In this document: piece after piece, positions 18,071 through 26,631 of the stretch
Layout of the letters: every line of letters starts with the position of its first letter
Numbering within the stretch: position 1 is the stretch's first letter
Assembly: GCF_900167135.1 (NCBI RefSeq)
Contig: NZ_FUWZ01000002.1
Coordinates: 520,641-584,640 of the forward strand
DNA length: 64,000 nucleotides
Direction of reading: 5' to 3'
Source: Chitinophaga eiseniae
GTDB lineage: Bacteria; Bacteroidota; Bacteroidia; Chitinophagales; Chitinophagaceae
Translations under genes and position numbers: made by a program
The notes under the pieces: model-generated
What the model was told of the DNA's origin: nothing
The model's database searches: none
Seen by the model: the letters and a program-made list of their open reading frames with translations, nothing else

Positions 18071-18577
18071 ACATTAAAATTAGTCGTTCCGGCAGGAATC
18101 GACGGCTACACATTATATATTAACAGAAAGATCAAATTACGGACGACAGACCAGGAATGATACATATGCTATATTTTTATGGCGCTAGATAACTATGCGG
18201 GCGCCATTATCTCCCCCCTATAATCATCTAAAAACGGGCAGTTTATCATTCATCATTCGTCATCCATCATTCGTCCAGCCACATAGCCATGCCCGTTAAA
18301 AAAATATCAGGTCCGTACAAGATAATATCAATCTCCCAAAAGCCATAATCATATGTAAGATTTCACCATACATTATATTATAACTACATGATAATCAAAT
18401 AAATACAAACAAAATATCCATCGATTGCAATTAACTGTTTTCGCCAGAGACTGGTCAACTTTCAATTTATTCAGAAAGAATTGTAATCAGATTGTTAATA
18501 TTACCCTTAATCCTTCATTTTCTTACCCGCGCTAAATGATTTGATTGTAACTTTGCACCTCGAATAAAAATGGGGTT
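18071..18577. other. 507-base non-coding gap upstream of mqo
   Basis: No gene was recognised. The gap holds a short inverted repeat (ATGGCGC, 18179-18185, against GCGCCAT, 18201-18207), a run of imperfect repeats of CATCATTCGT around 18245-18280, and the promoter-like box before mqo. The rest is AT-rich and featureless to the eye. Confidence 0.6.
18548..18555 (+). promoter_or_regulatory. Bacteroidota -7 promoter box before mqo
   Basis: TAACTTTG matches the Bacteroidota -7 consensus TAnnTTTG and ends 22 bases before the mqo ATG. A -33 TTTG box is not clear at the usual distance, where only TTTTC is seen. Confidence 0.5.
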
Positions 18578-20101
18578 ATGTTTAGAAGCAAGCGTACGTC
18601 TGAAACAGGTCCGGATGTGGTTTTAATCGGCGCAGGAATCATGAGCGCCACCCTGGGTACACTCCTGAAAGAGCTGCAGCCAGAATTGACCATCGAAATC
18701 TATGAGCGACTGGATATGGCAGCTGCAGAGAGTTCCGATGCGTGGAACAATGCAGGTACCGGTCACTCTGCTTTTTGTGAGCTGAACTACACGCCGCAGA
18801 AGCAGGATGGTTCAGTAGACATTAAAAAAGCCGTGAATATCGCCGAGCAGTTTGAAGTGTCCCGGCAGTTCTGGGCTTACCTGGTAGAAAACAACATTAT
18901 TTCGAATCCGCAAGCGTTTATCCAGCGTATCCCTCATATGAGTTTTGTTTGGGGAGAAGAGAACGTGGATTACCTGAAGAAGCGTTACAAAGCTTTGCAA
19001 CAATGCCATCTGTTTAAGAAGATGGAGTACTCCGAAGATAAAGAACAGCTGAAAGCCTGGATGCCGCTGGTGATGGAAGGTCGCGACCCGGCTCAGAAAG
19101 TGGCTGCCACGCACATGGAAATAGGCACCGATGTGAACTTCGGCGCGCTGAGCCGCGCACTGTTCAACCACCTGGAGCAGCTGGATGGCGTTACCATTCA
19201 TTTTAATCACGATGTGCGTGATCTGAAAAGGATGGAAGATGGCAGCTGGCAGATCAAGGTAAAAAACCGCGAGACCCGCGAAAAAAATGTCCTTAAAACA
19301 GACTTCGTTTTCATTGGCGCCGGCGGCGGTTCCCTGCCCCTGCTCGAAAAATCTGATATCCCTGAAGGCAAAGGCTTCGGCGGTTTCCCGGTAAGCGGCC
19401 AGTGGCTGCGCTGCACCAACCCTGACATCATTGCCCAACATCAGGCGAAAGTATATGGCAAAGCCTCTGTAGGTGCGCCTCCCATGTCAGTGCCTCACCT
19501 CGACACCCGTATGATCGATGGAGAAAGAGCACTGCTGTTTGGCCCTTACGCCGGCTTCTCCACCAAATTCCTGAAAAACGGTTCCTTCCTCGACCTGCCT
19601 AAATCCATCAGCCTGGACAACATCCACCCGATGGTATCCGCCGGCCTCGATAATATTCCGCTGACCAAATACCTCATCGCACAGGTACGTCAGAAGCCGG
19701 AAGACAGGCTGGACGCACTTCGCGAATACTTCCCCGAAGCACGCATGGAGGACTGGAAACTGGAGATTGCCGGTCAGCGTGTACAGGTGATCAAAAAAGA
19801 TCCTGAACATGGCGGCATCCTCGAATTCGGTACCGAAGTTGTCAGTGCTGCCGACGGCTCTATTGCCGCCCTTCTTGGCGCTTCTCCCGGTGCTTCTACC
19901 GCAGTGTCTATCATGCTCAACCTGCTGAAACGTTGCTTTAAAGACTACGTGGAAACAGAAGCATGGCAGTTGAAACTGAAAAAGATGATCCCTTCTTACG
20001 GTCAGTCACTGCTCAACCACCCGCAACTGTGCGAAGAGCTGCGCAGCTGGACCACTGAAGTACTGGAACTGAAAGCCATGGAGGCGGTAGACCAGGACTA
20101 A
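18578..20101 (+). CDS. mqo: Malate:quinone oxidoreductase
   Basis: The 507-residue protein has the mqo pattern: an N-terminal FAD-binding fold (VVLIGAGIMSATLGTLLKEL, about 14-33), then SSDAWNNAGTGHSAFCELNY and a C-terminal nucleotide-binding end (LGASPGASTAVSIMLNLL). It oxidises malate to oxaloacetate at the inner membrane and passes electrons to quinone, bypassing soluble malate dehydrogenase in the TCA cycle. Length is normal for the family. It is a single-gene unit with its own promoter box and a terminator just downstream. Confidence 0.96.
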   Translation: MFRSKRTSETGPDVVLIGAGIMSATLGTLLKELQPELTIEIYERLDMAAAESSDAWNNAGTGHSAFCELNYTPQKQDGSVDIKKAVNIAEQFEVSRQFWAYLVENNIISNPQAFIQRIPHMSFVWGEENVDYLKKRYKALQQCHLFKKMEYSEDKEQLKAWMPLVMEGRDPAQKVAATHMEIGTDVNFGALSRALFNHLEQLDGVTIHFNHDVRDLKRMEDGSWQIKVKNRETREKNVLKTDFVFIGAGGGSLPLLEKSDIPEGKGFGGFPVSGQWLRCTNPDIIAQHQAKVYGKASVGAPPMSVPHLDTRMIDGERALLFGPYAGFSTKFLKNGSFLDLPKSISLDNIHPMVSAGLDNIPLTKYLIAQVRQKPEDRLDALREYFPEARMEDWKLEIAGQRVQVIKKDPEHGGILEFGTEVVSAADGSIAALLGASPGASTAVSIMLNLLKRCFKDYVETEAWQLKLKKMIPSYGQSLLNHPQLCEELRSWTTEVLELKAMEAVDQD

Positions 20102-20132
20102 TAAGCGATTATAACCTGTATTATATAAGGAA

Positions 20133-20158
20133 GCCCCTGCGAAAACGCGGGGGCTTTT
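20133..20158 (+). terminator. Rho-independent terminator of mqo
   Basis: GCCCCTGCG (20133-20141) pairs with CGCGGGGGC (20146-20154, one G-U pair) around AAAA, followed by TTTT. It lies 31 bases after the mqo stop. Confidence 0.85.
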
Positions 20159-20182
20159 CTGTTAAGCGTTATGGATTATCTG

Positions 20183-23100
20183 TTATCTGTCAGTATGCAT
20201 GCCATTGCTGCCTACGATCACCCGTTTCACCATCACTTTGCCATTGTGCACCAGTTTAAGGAAATACATCCCTGCCGGCAGTCCTGATACGGAGATGGTC
20301 TTCGTATGGGTACCTTCGGCCAGCTGGCCATTCACCGGCAGCTGTACCAGTTTACCGCCCAGATCATATACGCCCAGTGTGGTACGTCCGTCGGACGGCA
20401 GTTGGAAGGTCACTGTCACCACGGAGCTGGCCGGGTTTGGATAAGCGTTCATCACCGCCAGCCCGGTTTCTTTGGCGGCGAGGGCTGTCCCTGTTTTAAA
20501 TTTCACTTCCGAGTAGCTGTTCCACGCGTTGACGTTATTGCCATGCCCCAGAATTCGTACATGCCTGGCCGTTACAGCCGGGAAATTGAATGATTCAAAG
20601 CCGGCGGAGGTGCCGCTGCTTTGCAGGCCCGTTGCTACGCTGGTCCAGGAGGTACCGTCGGTGCTCACCTGTATATCGAACGAAGCGCGGCGGGTATCTC
20701 CTTTATAGAAGGCGATATCTACACCATTTATCGTGGTGTTGCTGCTGCCAAGGCAGAACCAGATAGACTGTTCACCGGAGGCTGACCAGCGGGTGTTCAG
20801 GTCGCTGTCGATGGCGTTGGCGGCTACGTTGCCATCGTCTCCGCTGGCTTGTGCGGGAACGCATACGGGGCCCGGACCGCTGCTATCGCCGATGACAGCC
20901 AGTTGCGGCGGGTTGGCGGCGGCTTCTTTTGAATTGAGGAAGATACGCGGATCGTGTGCCTGCTGGCTCTTCATGACGAAGGCAATTTTCTTCCTGCCGG
21001 CGGCCAGTTCGTTCTGTACGTAGCTGGTCACGTCCCAGGTGTAGTAGCGTGCCGTATCGTTCGTGAGCACGGTAGATGCCAGCAGGGTGCTGCCTGATGC
21101 CGGTTTATTATTCCAGGTAATGGTTTTCTCCGTCCAGGTGGTGTTGCTCAGCGGGTAAACACCTACCGGAACGCTGGTAGCCACGGTACCGTCTACACGT
21201 CCGTACAGCCGCAATACCACGGAAGACACGCTGCTGGCCGCATTCGTAAGGTCGAAGGTCAGGTAGGCTTCCCGCCCATTGTTGAGCTGGCCAGCCGGTG
21301 CAATCTTGGTAATGAGGAATGTGGAGTCGCTTACGCCCCAGGTGGTGCCGGCATTGGTACCGTCGCGGACGTAGGCGTCCTGCGTGGGTTTCAGCAGTGT
21401 GGCAGCCGGAGCGGCTTTAAACACGGCCGTGTAGGTAGTGTCGTTGTCGGCAACAGTAATGTTCTGTACCCGGTTGCCTCCGTGTGCCCAATGGTCAAAG
21501 ATATAGGTGACACCATTGAGCACTTGTGGAGACGGGGCTTCCATAGGCCGCACCATGCCCGATAAAGCAGGGGTACTATACGGGGTGGTAAAGGGAATGT
21601 CATTGAGCCTGATCTGCAGGCCTGCGGGTTGTGTCTGCAGGGAAAGATGGGAAGTTACCGGGAACAGTTCCACGTAGGTGGTGTCCTGCTCACCGCGGCT
21701 GTCTCTAACGGAGAGGTATATACGATACCAGATATCTGTTTCCGTGTGTCCTTCAGCGGAGATGACGAATTTGCCGTTTTTCACGCTGTCCGGCGTCTGT
21801 GGTCCCGGATGTACGTGGTTGGCATGATGGAAGTCCACCCACCAGTGGAAAGCGCTGGCCGGCAGCGTGCCGTCTTCCGCATCGGTACCGGTGCCTGCAA
21901 AACTAACGGTATCGCCTGCACGGAATTTTGCATTATTCAGCGGTGCGGTGATGGTGGCTACCGGGAGGGTGTTTGGGGCGGAGACCGTCAGCCGGGCGTT
22001 GTTGCTGGTAGTACTGCCGGCGCTGTTGGAGATCACTACGCTGTAGAGGCCAGTATCTGCCGGTTGCACATTGGCGATGGCATAGGAAGCCGCAGTAGCT
22101 CCGCTGATATTGCTGCCATTTTTACGCCACTGGTAGGTGGGCGCAGGATTGGCGACGGCCGTCACGCTGAAGACAGCGGTTTGTCCCTGTGGTACGGTGA
22201 CCGGCTGCGGTTGTGTGGTGATCACCGGCGGCTGTGTGCCGGTATACACAATTTTATACAGTGCGTTGTTATTGCGGCTCAGATAGTACAGGTTACCGTC
22301 GGGGCCTTGTTTGAGGTAGGTCATCCCGCCGCCCAGGCCGGTAGCAAAAGCCGTGCGGGTAGGAGAAGCGGGGTTGATATAGTTGATCCAGCCGCCGCAG
22401 TAATCGAGGAAAAAGTATTTCCCGTTGTAGGTAGCCGGATAGTTACTGATGGCGCCGTTGAAGAAAGTACCACCGTTGATGGCACAACCCTGGCCGTCTG
22501 GTGGGGAGCCGTCGCGGTTGGTGCTATAGCGGTACAGCGGATTGGTGAAGCCGGAGCAGCCGCTGGTGCAGTTACCTTCCTGGGTGGGCCATCCGAAGTT
22601 ACGGCCGCCGGTGGTGCCGTCGTTAATTTCTTCCCAGGTGGATTCACCTACATCGTTGATGAAGATTTTGCCTGTCACGGGGTCTATGGAGTTGGTGAAA
22701 GGATTCCGTAACCCGTACGCCCATACGCGGCTGCGTTGGGCGCCGCCGCTGAAAGGGTTGCCCGACGGCACGGAACCGTCGGTGTTGATGCGCAGCACCT
22801 TGCCCATGTAGCTGTCAAGATTGCTGGCATTGTTACCTACCTTATTATCTCCTACAGAAACATACAGTTTGTTGTCGTTGCCGAAAGAGAGGCCACCGCC
22901 GTTGTGGTAGATAGCGCTGAGGGTGGGCAGGTCCAGGATGGCCGTTTCGGAGCCGGCCACGTCGCCGTTCATCGTAAAGCGGCTGACGCGGTTATGCGGG
23001 CCGGAGGTATGAGTGTAGTACAGGTAGATGTAGTGGTTGGTGGCGAAGGCAGGGTCTACCGCGATGCCGATAAGACCACGTTCCCCGCTGCTGTTGACCG

Positions 23101-23332
23101 ACAGTGAAACAGCTGGTGTTGACAGGAGGGCGCCGTTTTTTATCACCCGCAACTGTCCTGTTTCCTGGCAGACCAGTATGCGGCCGTCAGGCAGGAAGGC
23201 CAGGGAAGTGGCACTGCTGATGCCGTTCACCACCTGTACCCGCTGGAAATTGGCCGGCAGGGATTGCGACAGGACGGTCGAGACGGACAACAGCAATAAC
23301 AAGAGTATTGCGTATTTTTTTTTCATCATCAA
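20183..23332 (-). CDS. Secreted PQQ-type sugar dehydrogenase with Ig, DNRLRE, discoidin and T9SS domains
   Basis: The 1049-residue protein has a signal peptide ending near STVLSQ. Modules in order are: a glucose/sorbosone dehydrogenase beta-propeller (about 28-365, with SLAFLPDGRILVCQETGQL and GERGLIGIAVDP); an Ig-like domain (about 370-455); a PKD-like segment (about 460-570); and a DNRLRE-type beta-sandwich (about 645-800, QDAYVRDGTNAGTTWGVSD). A discoidin/F5-8C carbohydrate-binding domain (about 815-955) and a type IX secretion sorting tail (about 965-1045, NAYPNPASS) follow. It should be a surface or released enzyme oxidising a polymer-bound or free sugar, probably with PQQ. A 16-bp LacI-like operator lies about 313 bases upstream of its start. 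The start may be any of three Met codons. Confidence 0.9.
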   Translation of the reverse strand: MMMKKKYAILLLLLLSVSTVLSQSLPANFQRVQVVNGISSATSLAFLPDGRILVCQETGQLRVIKNGALLSTPAVSLSVNSSGERGLIGIAVDPAFATNHYIYLYYTHTSGPHNRVSRFTMNGDVAGSETAILDLPTLSAIYHNGGGLSFGNDNKLYVSVGDNKVGNNASNLDSYMGKVLRINTDGSVPSGNPFSGGAQRSRVWAYGLRNPFTNSIDPVTGKIFINDVGESTWEEINDGTTGGRNFGWPTQEGNCTSGCSGFTNPLYRYSTNRDGSPPDGQGCAINGGTFFNGAISNYPATYNGKYFFLDYCGGWINYINPASPTRTAFATGLGGGMTYLKQGPDGNLYYLSRNNNALYKIVYTGTQPPVITTQPQPVTVPQGQTAVFSVTAVANPAPTYQWRKNGSNISGATAASYAIANVQPADTGLYSVVISNSAGSTTSNNARLTVSAPNTLPVATITAPLNNAKFRAGDTVSFAGTGTDAEDGTLPASAFHWWVDFHHANHVHPGPQTPDSVKNGKFVISAEGHTETDIWYRIYLSVRDSRGEQDTTYVELFPVTSHLSLQTQPAGLQIRLNDIPFTTPYSTPALSGMVRPMEAPSPQVLNGVTYIFDHWAHGGNRVQNITVADNDTTYTAVFKAAPAATLLKPTQDAYVRDGTNAGTTWGVSDSTFLITKIAPAGQLNNGREAYLTFDLTNAASSVSSVVLRLYGRVDGTVATSVPVGVYPLSNTTWTEKTITWNNKPASGSTLLASTVLTNDTARYYTWDVTSYVQNELAAGRKKIAFVMKSQQAHDPRIFLNSKEAAANPPQLAVIGDSSGPGPVCVPAQASGDDGNVAANAIDSDLNTRWSASGEQSIWFCLGSSNTTINGVDIAFYKGDTRRASFDIQVSTDGTSWTSVATGLQSSGTSAGFESFNFPAVTARHVRILGHGNNVNAWNSYSEVKFKTGTALAAKETGLAVMNAYPNPASSVVTVTFQLPSDGRTTLGVYDLGGKLVQLPVNGQLAEGTHTKTISVSGLPAGMYFLKLVHNGKVMVKRVIVGSNGMHTDR

Positions 23333-23644
23333 AAAACTTTAAAGGTGGATAATGAGGGTGCAGAAAACATAGGTCGCCCATTAGCGTATAACCGTAACTG
23401 TTATACACTTTAAAATGATTTCAGGAGCAGACGGGCGCAGTCTTGCTCATGACGTTGATGGCATTAAGAGGATGTCATAAAGCGTTAGTTTTTTACGATC
23501 AATAAAAGGGTACGGTGGAAACGGGTTTTCAACAACACTTGGCTACAGGGTAGTTTCCGGGATTATCTCAGGTACGAGGCTGCAAATGGTCTATGGTTTC
23601 CAAAGTGTTTTTGGCGATTCAGATCCTGGCTGTAGTTCTAAATT

Positions 23645-23660
23645 ATGCAAACGATTGCAG
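23645..23660. promoter_or_regulatory. LacI-type operator-like site, copy 1
   Basis: ATGCAAACGATTGCAG contains TGCAA-ACGA-TTGCA, a palindrome with a CG-containing centre typical of LacI/CcpA-family sites. An identical 16-base copy lies at 25045-25060 before the GH29 gene, with unrelated flanks. This copy is about 313 bases upstream of the divergent sugar dehydrogenase gene. Confidence 0.5.
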
Positions 23661-23797
23661 ATTTCAAAATAGTTTTTGTGGCGATGAGTAAAAAAGGAGC
23701 GTCGGGATTAATCATCAGGACTTAAAGGAGGTTCTTTTTTACGGAATGGCATCTAAAAACCCGGATATCAATATATCATATTAATAATAAATAATAT

Positions 23798-23834
23798 TTA
23801 TTCTAATAATTTGATAATCAAATTATTAGAATAA
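23798..23834. promoter_or_regulatory. Perfect 37-base palindrome, candidate AbiEi operator
   Basis: TTATTCTAATAATTTGAT (23798-23815) and its exact complement (23817-23834) flank one central base, 76 bases before the AbiEi-like start. AbiEi antitoxins are known to bind inverted repeats in their own promoter, so this is a strong operator candidate. Confidence 0.65.
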
Positions 23835-23910
23835 TGAAATGTAACCTTTTTTCAAATTTTAGTTAAATTTTCTTTTGATGAATTGTCAGTTTTAAAGTAT
23901 TTTCATTGCA

Positions 23911-24528
23911 ATGAAAAAAGTCCATACACAAATCGCTGATCAGATAGCCAGAAAAAAACCGGGGGCGCTTATTTTCCCTACGGACTTTCGGGGTATTGGC
24001 ACCGGGGCAGCCATAAAACAAGCGTTGTTCCGGATGGCACGTAGTGGTACTATCAAGCGCTTGGCACATGGCATTTATTACACGCCGAAAATCGACAGCA
24101 TACTGGGAGAATTAACCCCTGGAGCTGAAGATGTGGTCAGGATGATCGCCAAAAAGGAAAAAATCCGCATCGTCCCCTCCGGCGCTAATGCCTTGAATCT
24201 GCTTGGCCTAAGCACACAGGTACCCACCAAACTGGTATATCTGACTGACGGTCCTCCCAGAAAATTAAAGATTAGAAAACTAGAGGTCAGACTTAAAGCT
24301 ACCTCCCGGAAACGAGTGTCCAGAACAGGAAAGATTAGCTCCCTGGTAATACTCGCACTGGAGGAAACAGCACTGCACCAGGTGGATGATGCCACTAAAA
24401 ATAAAATCAAAAAACTGCTGGAGCAGGAAGATCCCAAAAAACTAAAACACGACCTGTCGTTGGCCCCGGCTAAAGTCAATGACTTTATTGTTAACTTATT
24501 CAAGCCTTTTACTATTATGAAAAAATGA
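23911..24528 (+). CDS. AbiEi-like antitoxin (DUF6088 type)
   Basis: The 205-residue protein has an N-terminal winged helix-turn-helix (about 1-60, with IKQALFRMARSGTIKRLAHG and GIYYTP). A C-terminal basic alpha/beta domain (about 70-200) follows, as in the transcriptional antitoxins of type IV AbiE systems. In these, the antitoxin represses its own promoter and counteracts a nucleotidyltransferase toxin without binding it. The stop overlaps the start of the toxin remnant by four bases (ATGA), the usual coupling. The gene is intact, while its partner is broken. It is more AT-rich than its neighbours, a sign of acquisition. Confidence 0.85.
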   Translation: MKKVHTQIADQIARKKPGALIFPTDFRGIGTGAAIKQALFRMARSGTIKRLAHGIYYTPKIDSILGELTPGAEDVVRMIAKKEKIRIVPSGANALNLLGLSTQVPTKLVYLTDGPPRKLKIRKLEVRLKATSRKRVSRTGKISSLVILALEETALHQVDDATKNKIKKLLEQEDPKKLKHDLSLAPAKVNDFIVNLFKPFTIMKK

Positions 24529-24886
24529 CCGGATGGCTTTCTCTGCCCAGAGAACAACAAAAAGCTGTATTAATGGAAGCTGCGCGAAGAAGCGGAATAT
24601 CGGCTAATGCTATCGAAAAAGACTGGTGGGTAACCCTGACACTAAAGGCAATCTTTCAATTGCCCTACGCTAACTGTTTCGTATTTAAAGGAGGCACCTC
24701 CCTTAGTAAAGGATGGAGGTTGATAGAAAAGAGATTTCTTTCATTCCTTCGGCACACATGCTGGATTCGTACCAGAATGATTATCAATATATGACAACAC
24801 ACATGCTTCATGGAGAAATACCTGATTTTGCAGTAGTACTTGATGGGCTCGCAACAATATTGGAAAAGTTCAGAAATACTTCGTGA
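24525..24886 (+). pseudogene. AbiEii-type nucleotidyltransferase toxin, internal deletion and frameshift
   Basis: The first about 75 codons match the start of AbiEii toxins, with AIEKDWWVTLTLKAIF and the retained VFKGGTSLSKGW motif. The frame then breaks near 24740. Reading from there in the frame containing the ATG at 24758 gives FIPSAHMLDSYQNDYQYMTT followed by HMLHGEIPDF, which is the normal C-terminal end of the family, up to the TGA at 24884. The middle of the protein, including the acidic catalytic pair after LIERF, is missing. Family members have about 300 residues, so roughly 200 codons were lost. The product cannot be an active toxin. The exact junction is uncertain by a few bases. 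Confidence 0.85.
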
Positions 24887-25013
24887 CGCTATTCTTTTCC
24901 AGCCTCACCAACATTGCGAAAAAACCATAACAAAAAGTGAAAATCAGCTTACTCACCAGGTGATTTATTTCCGACCTTTATAAGCGTAAAACAAACACCA
25001 TAAAATCAAACAA

Positions 25014-25034
25014 AAGCGCTCAGCGCTTATTTTT
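25014..25034 (+). terminator. Small terminator-like hairpin
   Basis: AAGCGCT and AGCGCTT form a short stem around a single central base, followed by ATTTTTT on the plus strand. It may end transcription from the AbiE remnant. The stem is short, so confidence is modest. Confidence 0.45.
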
Positions 25035-25044
25035 TGCAATAAAA

Positions 25045-25060
25045 ATGCAAACGATTGCAG
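25045..25060. promoter_or_regulatory. LacI-type operator-like site, copy 2
   Basis: This is identical over 16 bases to the site at 23645-23660. It lies 141 bases before the GH29 start and so could control the whole locus at 25201-34458. No LacI-type gene is in the window, so the regulator would act from elsewhere. Confidence 0.5.
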
Positions 25061-25200
25061 TAAAACGAACGGAAAAGATATATTGTCAGTAGTTGTGATC
25101 CGCTAAAAGCTTTATACATCAACCATTCATCCGGCACCAGACGCCCGGCCATTCACCAAAATCGATCATTTTCATCACCTATAACAACTAACATCACGTA

Positions 25201-26571
25201 ATGAAAAAACTATTCCTCTCTTTGCTGGCGATCTGCTGCGCTGCACAAGCGATCTTCGCACAAACAGCGCACGACGAACATATGAAATGGTGGCGGGAAG
25301 CCCGTTTCGGTATGTTTATCCACTGGGGCGTATATGCGCAGCTGGCGGGAAGCTGGCAGGGACGGCCCATAGGCCGCGGCGGCGAATGGATCATGAACCG
25401 CGGTAAAATATCAGTGGCGGACTACCAGCAGGTGGCCCAATCCTTCAACCCGGTAAAATATAATGCAGACGCATGGGTAAAAGCAGCGAAAGACGCAGGC
25501 ATGAAATATATCGTCATCACAGCCAAACACCACGATGGCTTCGCTATGTTCAAATCTGCCGCCAGTAAATGGAACATCGCAGATGCCACCCCTTACGGTA
25601 AAGACGTGCTTCAGCCACTGGCGGCCGCCTGTAAAAAATATGGCCTTAAACTGGGCTTCTATTACTCCCAGGCACAGGACTGGAACAACCCCGGCGGCGC
25701 TGCCGCACGCAAGGTAACTTCCGAAGGCTGGGCCAATCCCGACTCCGCTAAAATAGACGCCTATACAAAGGACAATACCGGCCATTGGGACCCGGCGCAA
25801 ACCAGCGCTTCCATGGGTGAATACATAGATAAAGTAGCGGTGCCACAGGTGAAAGAGCTGCTCACCAACTACGGCGACGTAGCTGTATTATGGTGGGACA
25901 CGCCAACCAACATGACCGACGAATATGCAAAGAAACTGCAGGCCGTGCTGTCACTCCAGCCTAATATCATCACCAATGACAGGCTTAAAAGACCCAACTT
26001 TCCGGGCGACTATAAAACACCGGAACAGAAAATTCCTTCACAGGCAGAACTGGATGGCCGCGACTGGGAAACCTGCATGACCATGAATGGCACCTGGGGT
26101 TTTAAAAGCTACGACCACAAATGGAAAAGCACGGAAACACTCATCAGGAACCTCGTAGATATCGCCTCCAAAAACGGGAACTATCTCCTGAACGTAGGAC
26201 CAGACGCACTGGGTCAGTTTCCACAGCCCAGCATCGACGGACTGAAAGGCATCGGCCAGTGGATGAAAGTCAACGGGGAAGCTATTTACGCCACCAACGG
26301 CAGCCCCTTCGGCGCATTCCCCTGGGGACGCTGCACCAAAAAAGTGAAAGGCAGCAACACCACGCTCTACTTCCATGTATTTAACTGGCCCACTGATGGC
26401 AAACTGGTCATCCCCGGTCTGAAAAACAGCATCAACAGCACCCGGCTGCTCGCCGGCGGCAAAAAACTCAACACTACCTCCACAGCGGAAGGACTCGTTA
26501 TTAACGTACCTGCTCAGGCTCCTGATACGATTGCGACTGTCATCAAAGTAGAAACAACCGGAACTTTATAA
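25201..26571 (+). CDS. Alpha-L-fucosidase, GH29
   Basis: The 456-residue protein has a signal peptide ending near AIFAQ. GH29 hallmarks follow: the strand with REARFGMFIHWGVYA (about 33-47), KYIVITAKHHDGFAMF (about 102-117) and the likely nucleophile Asp in VLWWDTPTNM (about 227-236). The C-terminal beta-sandwich starts near residue 370. It releases L-fucose from glycans in the periplasm or at the surface. It is the first gene of a four-gene plus-strand locus with GH28, SusC and SusD, so the fucose probably decorates a pectic polymer. Confidence 0.94.
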   Translation: MKKLFLSLLAICCAAQAIFAQTAHDEHMKWWREARFGMFIHWGVYAQLAGSWQGRPIGRGGEWIMNRGKISVADYQQVAQSFNPVKYNADAWVKAAKDAGMKYIVITAKHHDGFAMFKSAASKWNIADATPYGKDVLQPLAAACKKYGLKLGFYYSQAQDWNNPGGAAARKVTSEGWANPDSAKIDAYTKDNTGHWDPAQTSASMGEYIDKVAVPQVKELLTNYGDVAVLWWDTPTNMTDEYAKKLQAVLSLQPNIITNDRLKRPNFPGDYKTPEQKIPSQAELDGRDWETCMTMNGTWGFKSYDHKWKSTETLIRNLVDIASKNGNYLLNVGPDALGQFPQPSIDGLKGIGQWMKVNGEAIYATNGSPFGAFPWGRCTKKVKGSNTTLYFHVFNWPTDGKLVIPGLKNSINSTRLLAGGKKLNTTSTAEGLVINVPAQAPDTIATVIKVETTGTL

Positions 26572-26631
26572 AAAAACAGGTGGCAACCGATGAGAACCGG
26601 ACGCCGCCTGTCTCTCTATTTCCACAGCGTT

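Larger units (their letters stand above)
23333..23910. other. 578-base gap with two regulatory-looking sites
   Basis: No gene was recognised. The gap separates the divergent sugar dehydrogenase and AbiEi-like genes. It contains a LacI-like operator (23645-23660) and a perfect 37-base palindrome (23798-23834), both listed separately. The last 150 bases are very AT-rich. Confidence 0.6.
24887..25200. other. Gap before the pectin locus
   Basis: The 314-base gap contains a small hairpin with a T-run (25014-25034) and the second LacI-like operator (25045-25060). No gene was recognised. The promoter of the GH29 operon should lie in the last 140 bases, but no box stands out. Confidence 0.6.

Noticed and set aside
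18232..18290. Short CATCATTCGT-like repeats
   Set aside because: They are imperfect and few, and could be simple AT-rich sequence. No feature called beyond the gap entry.
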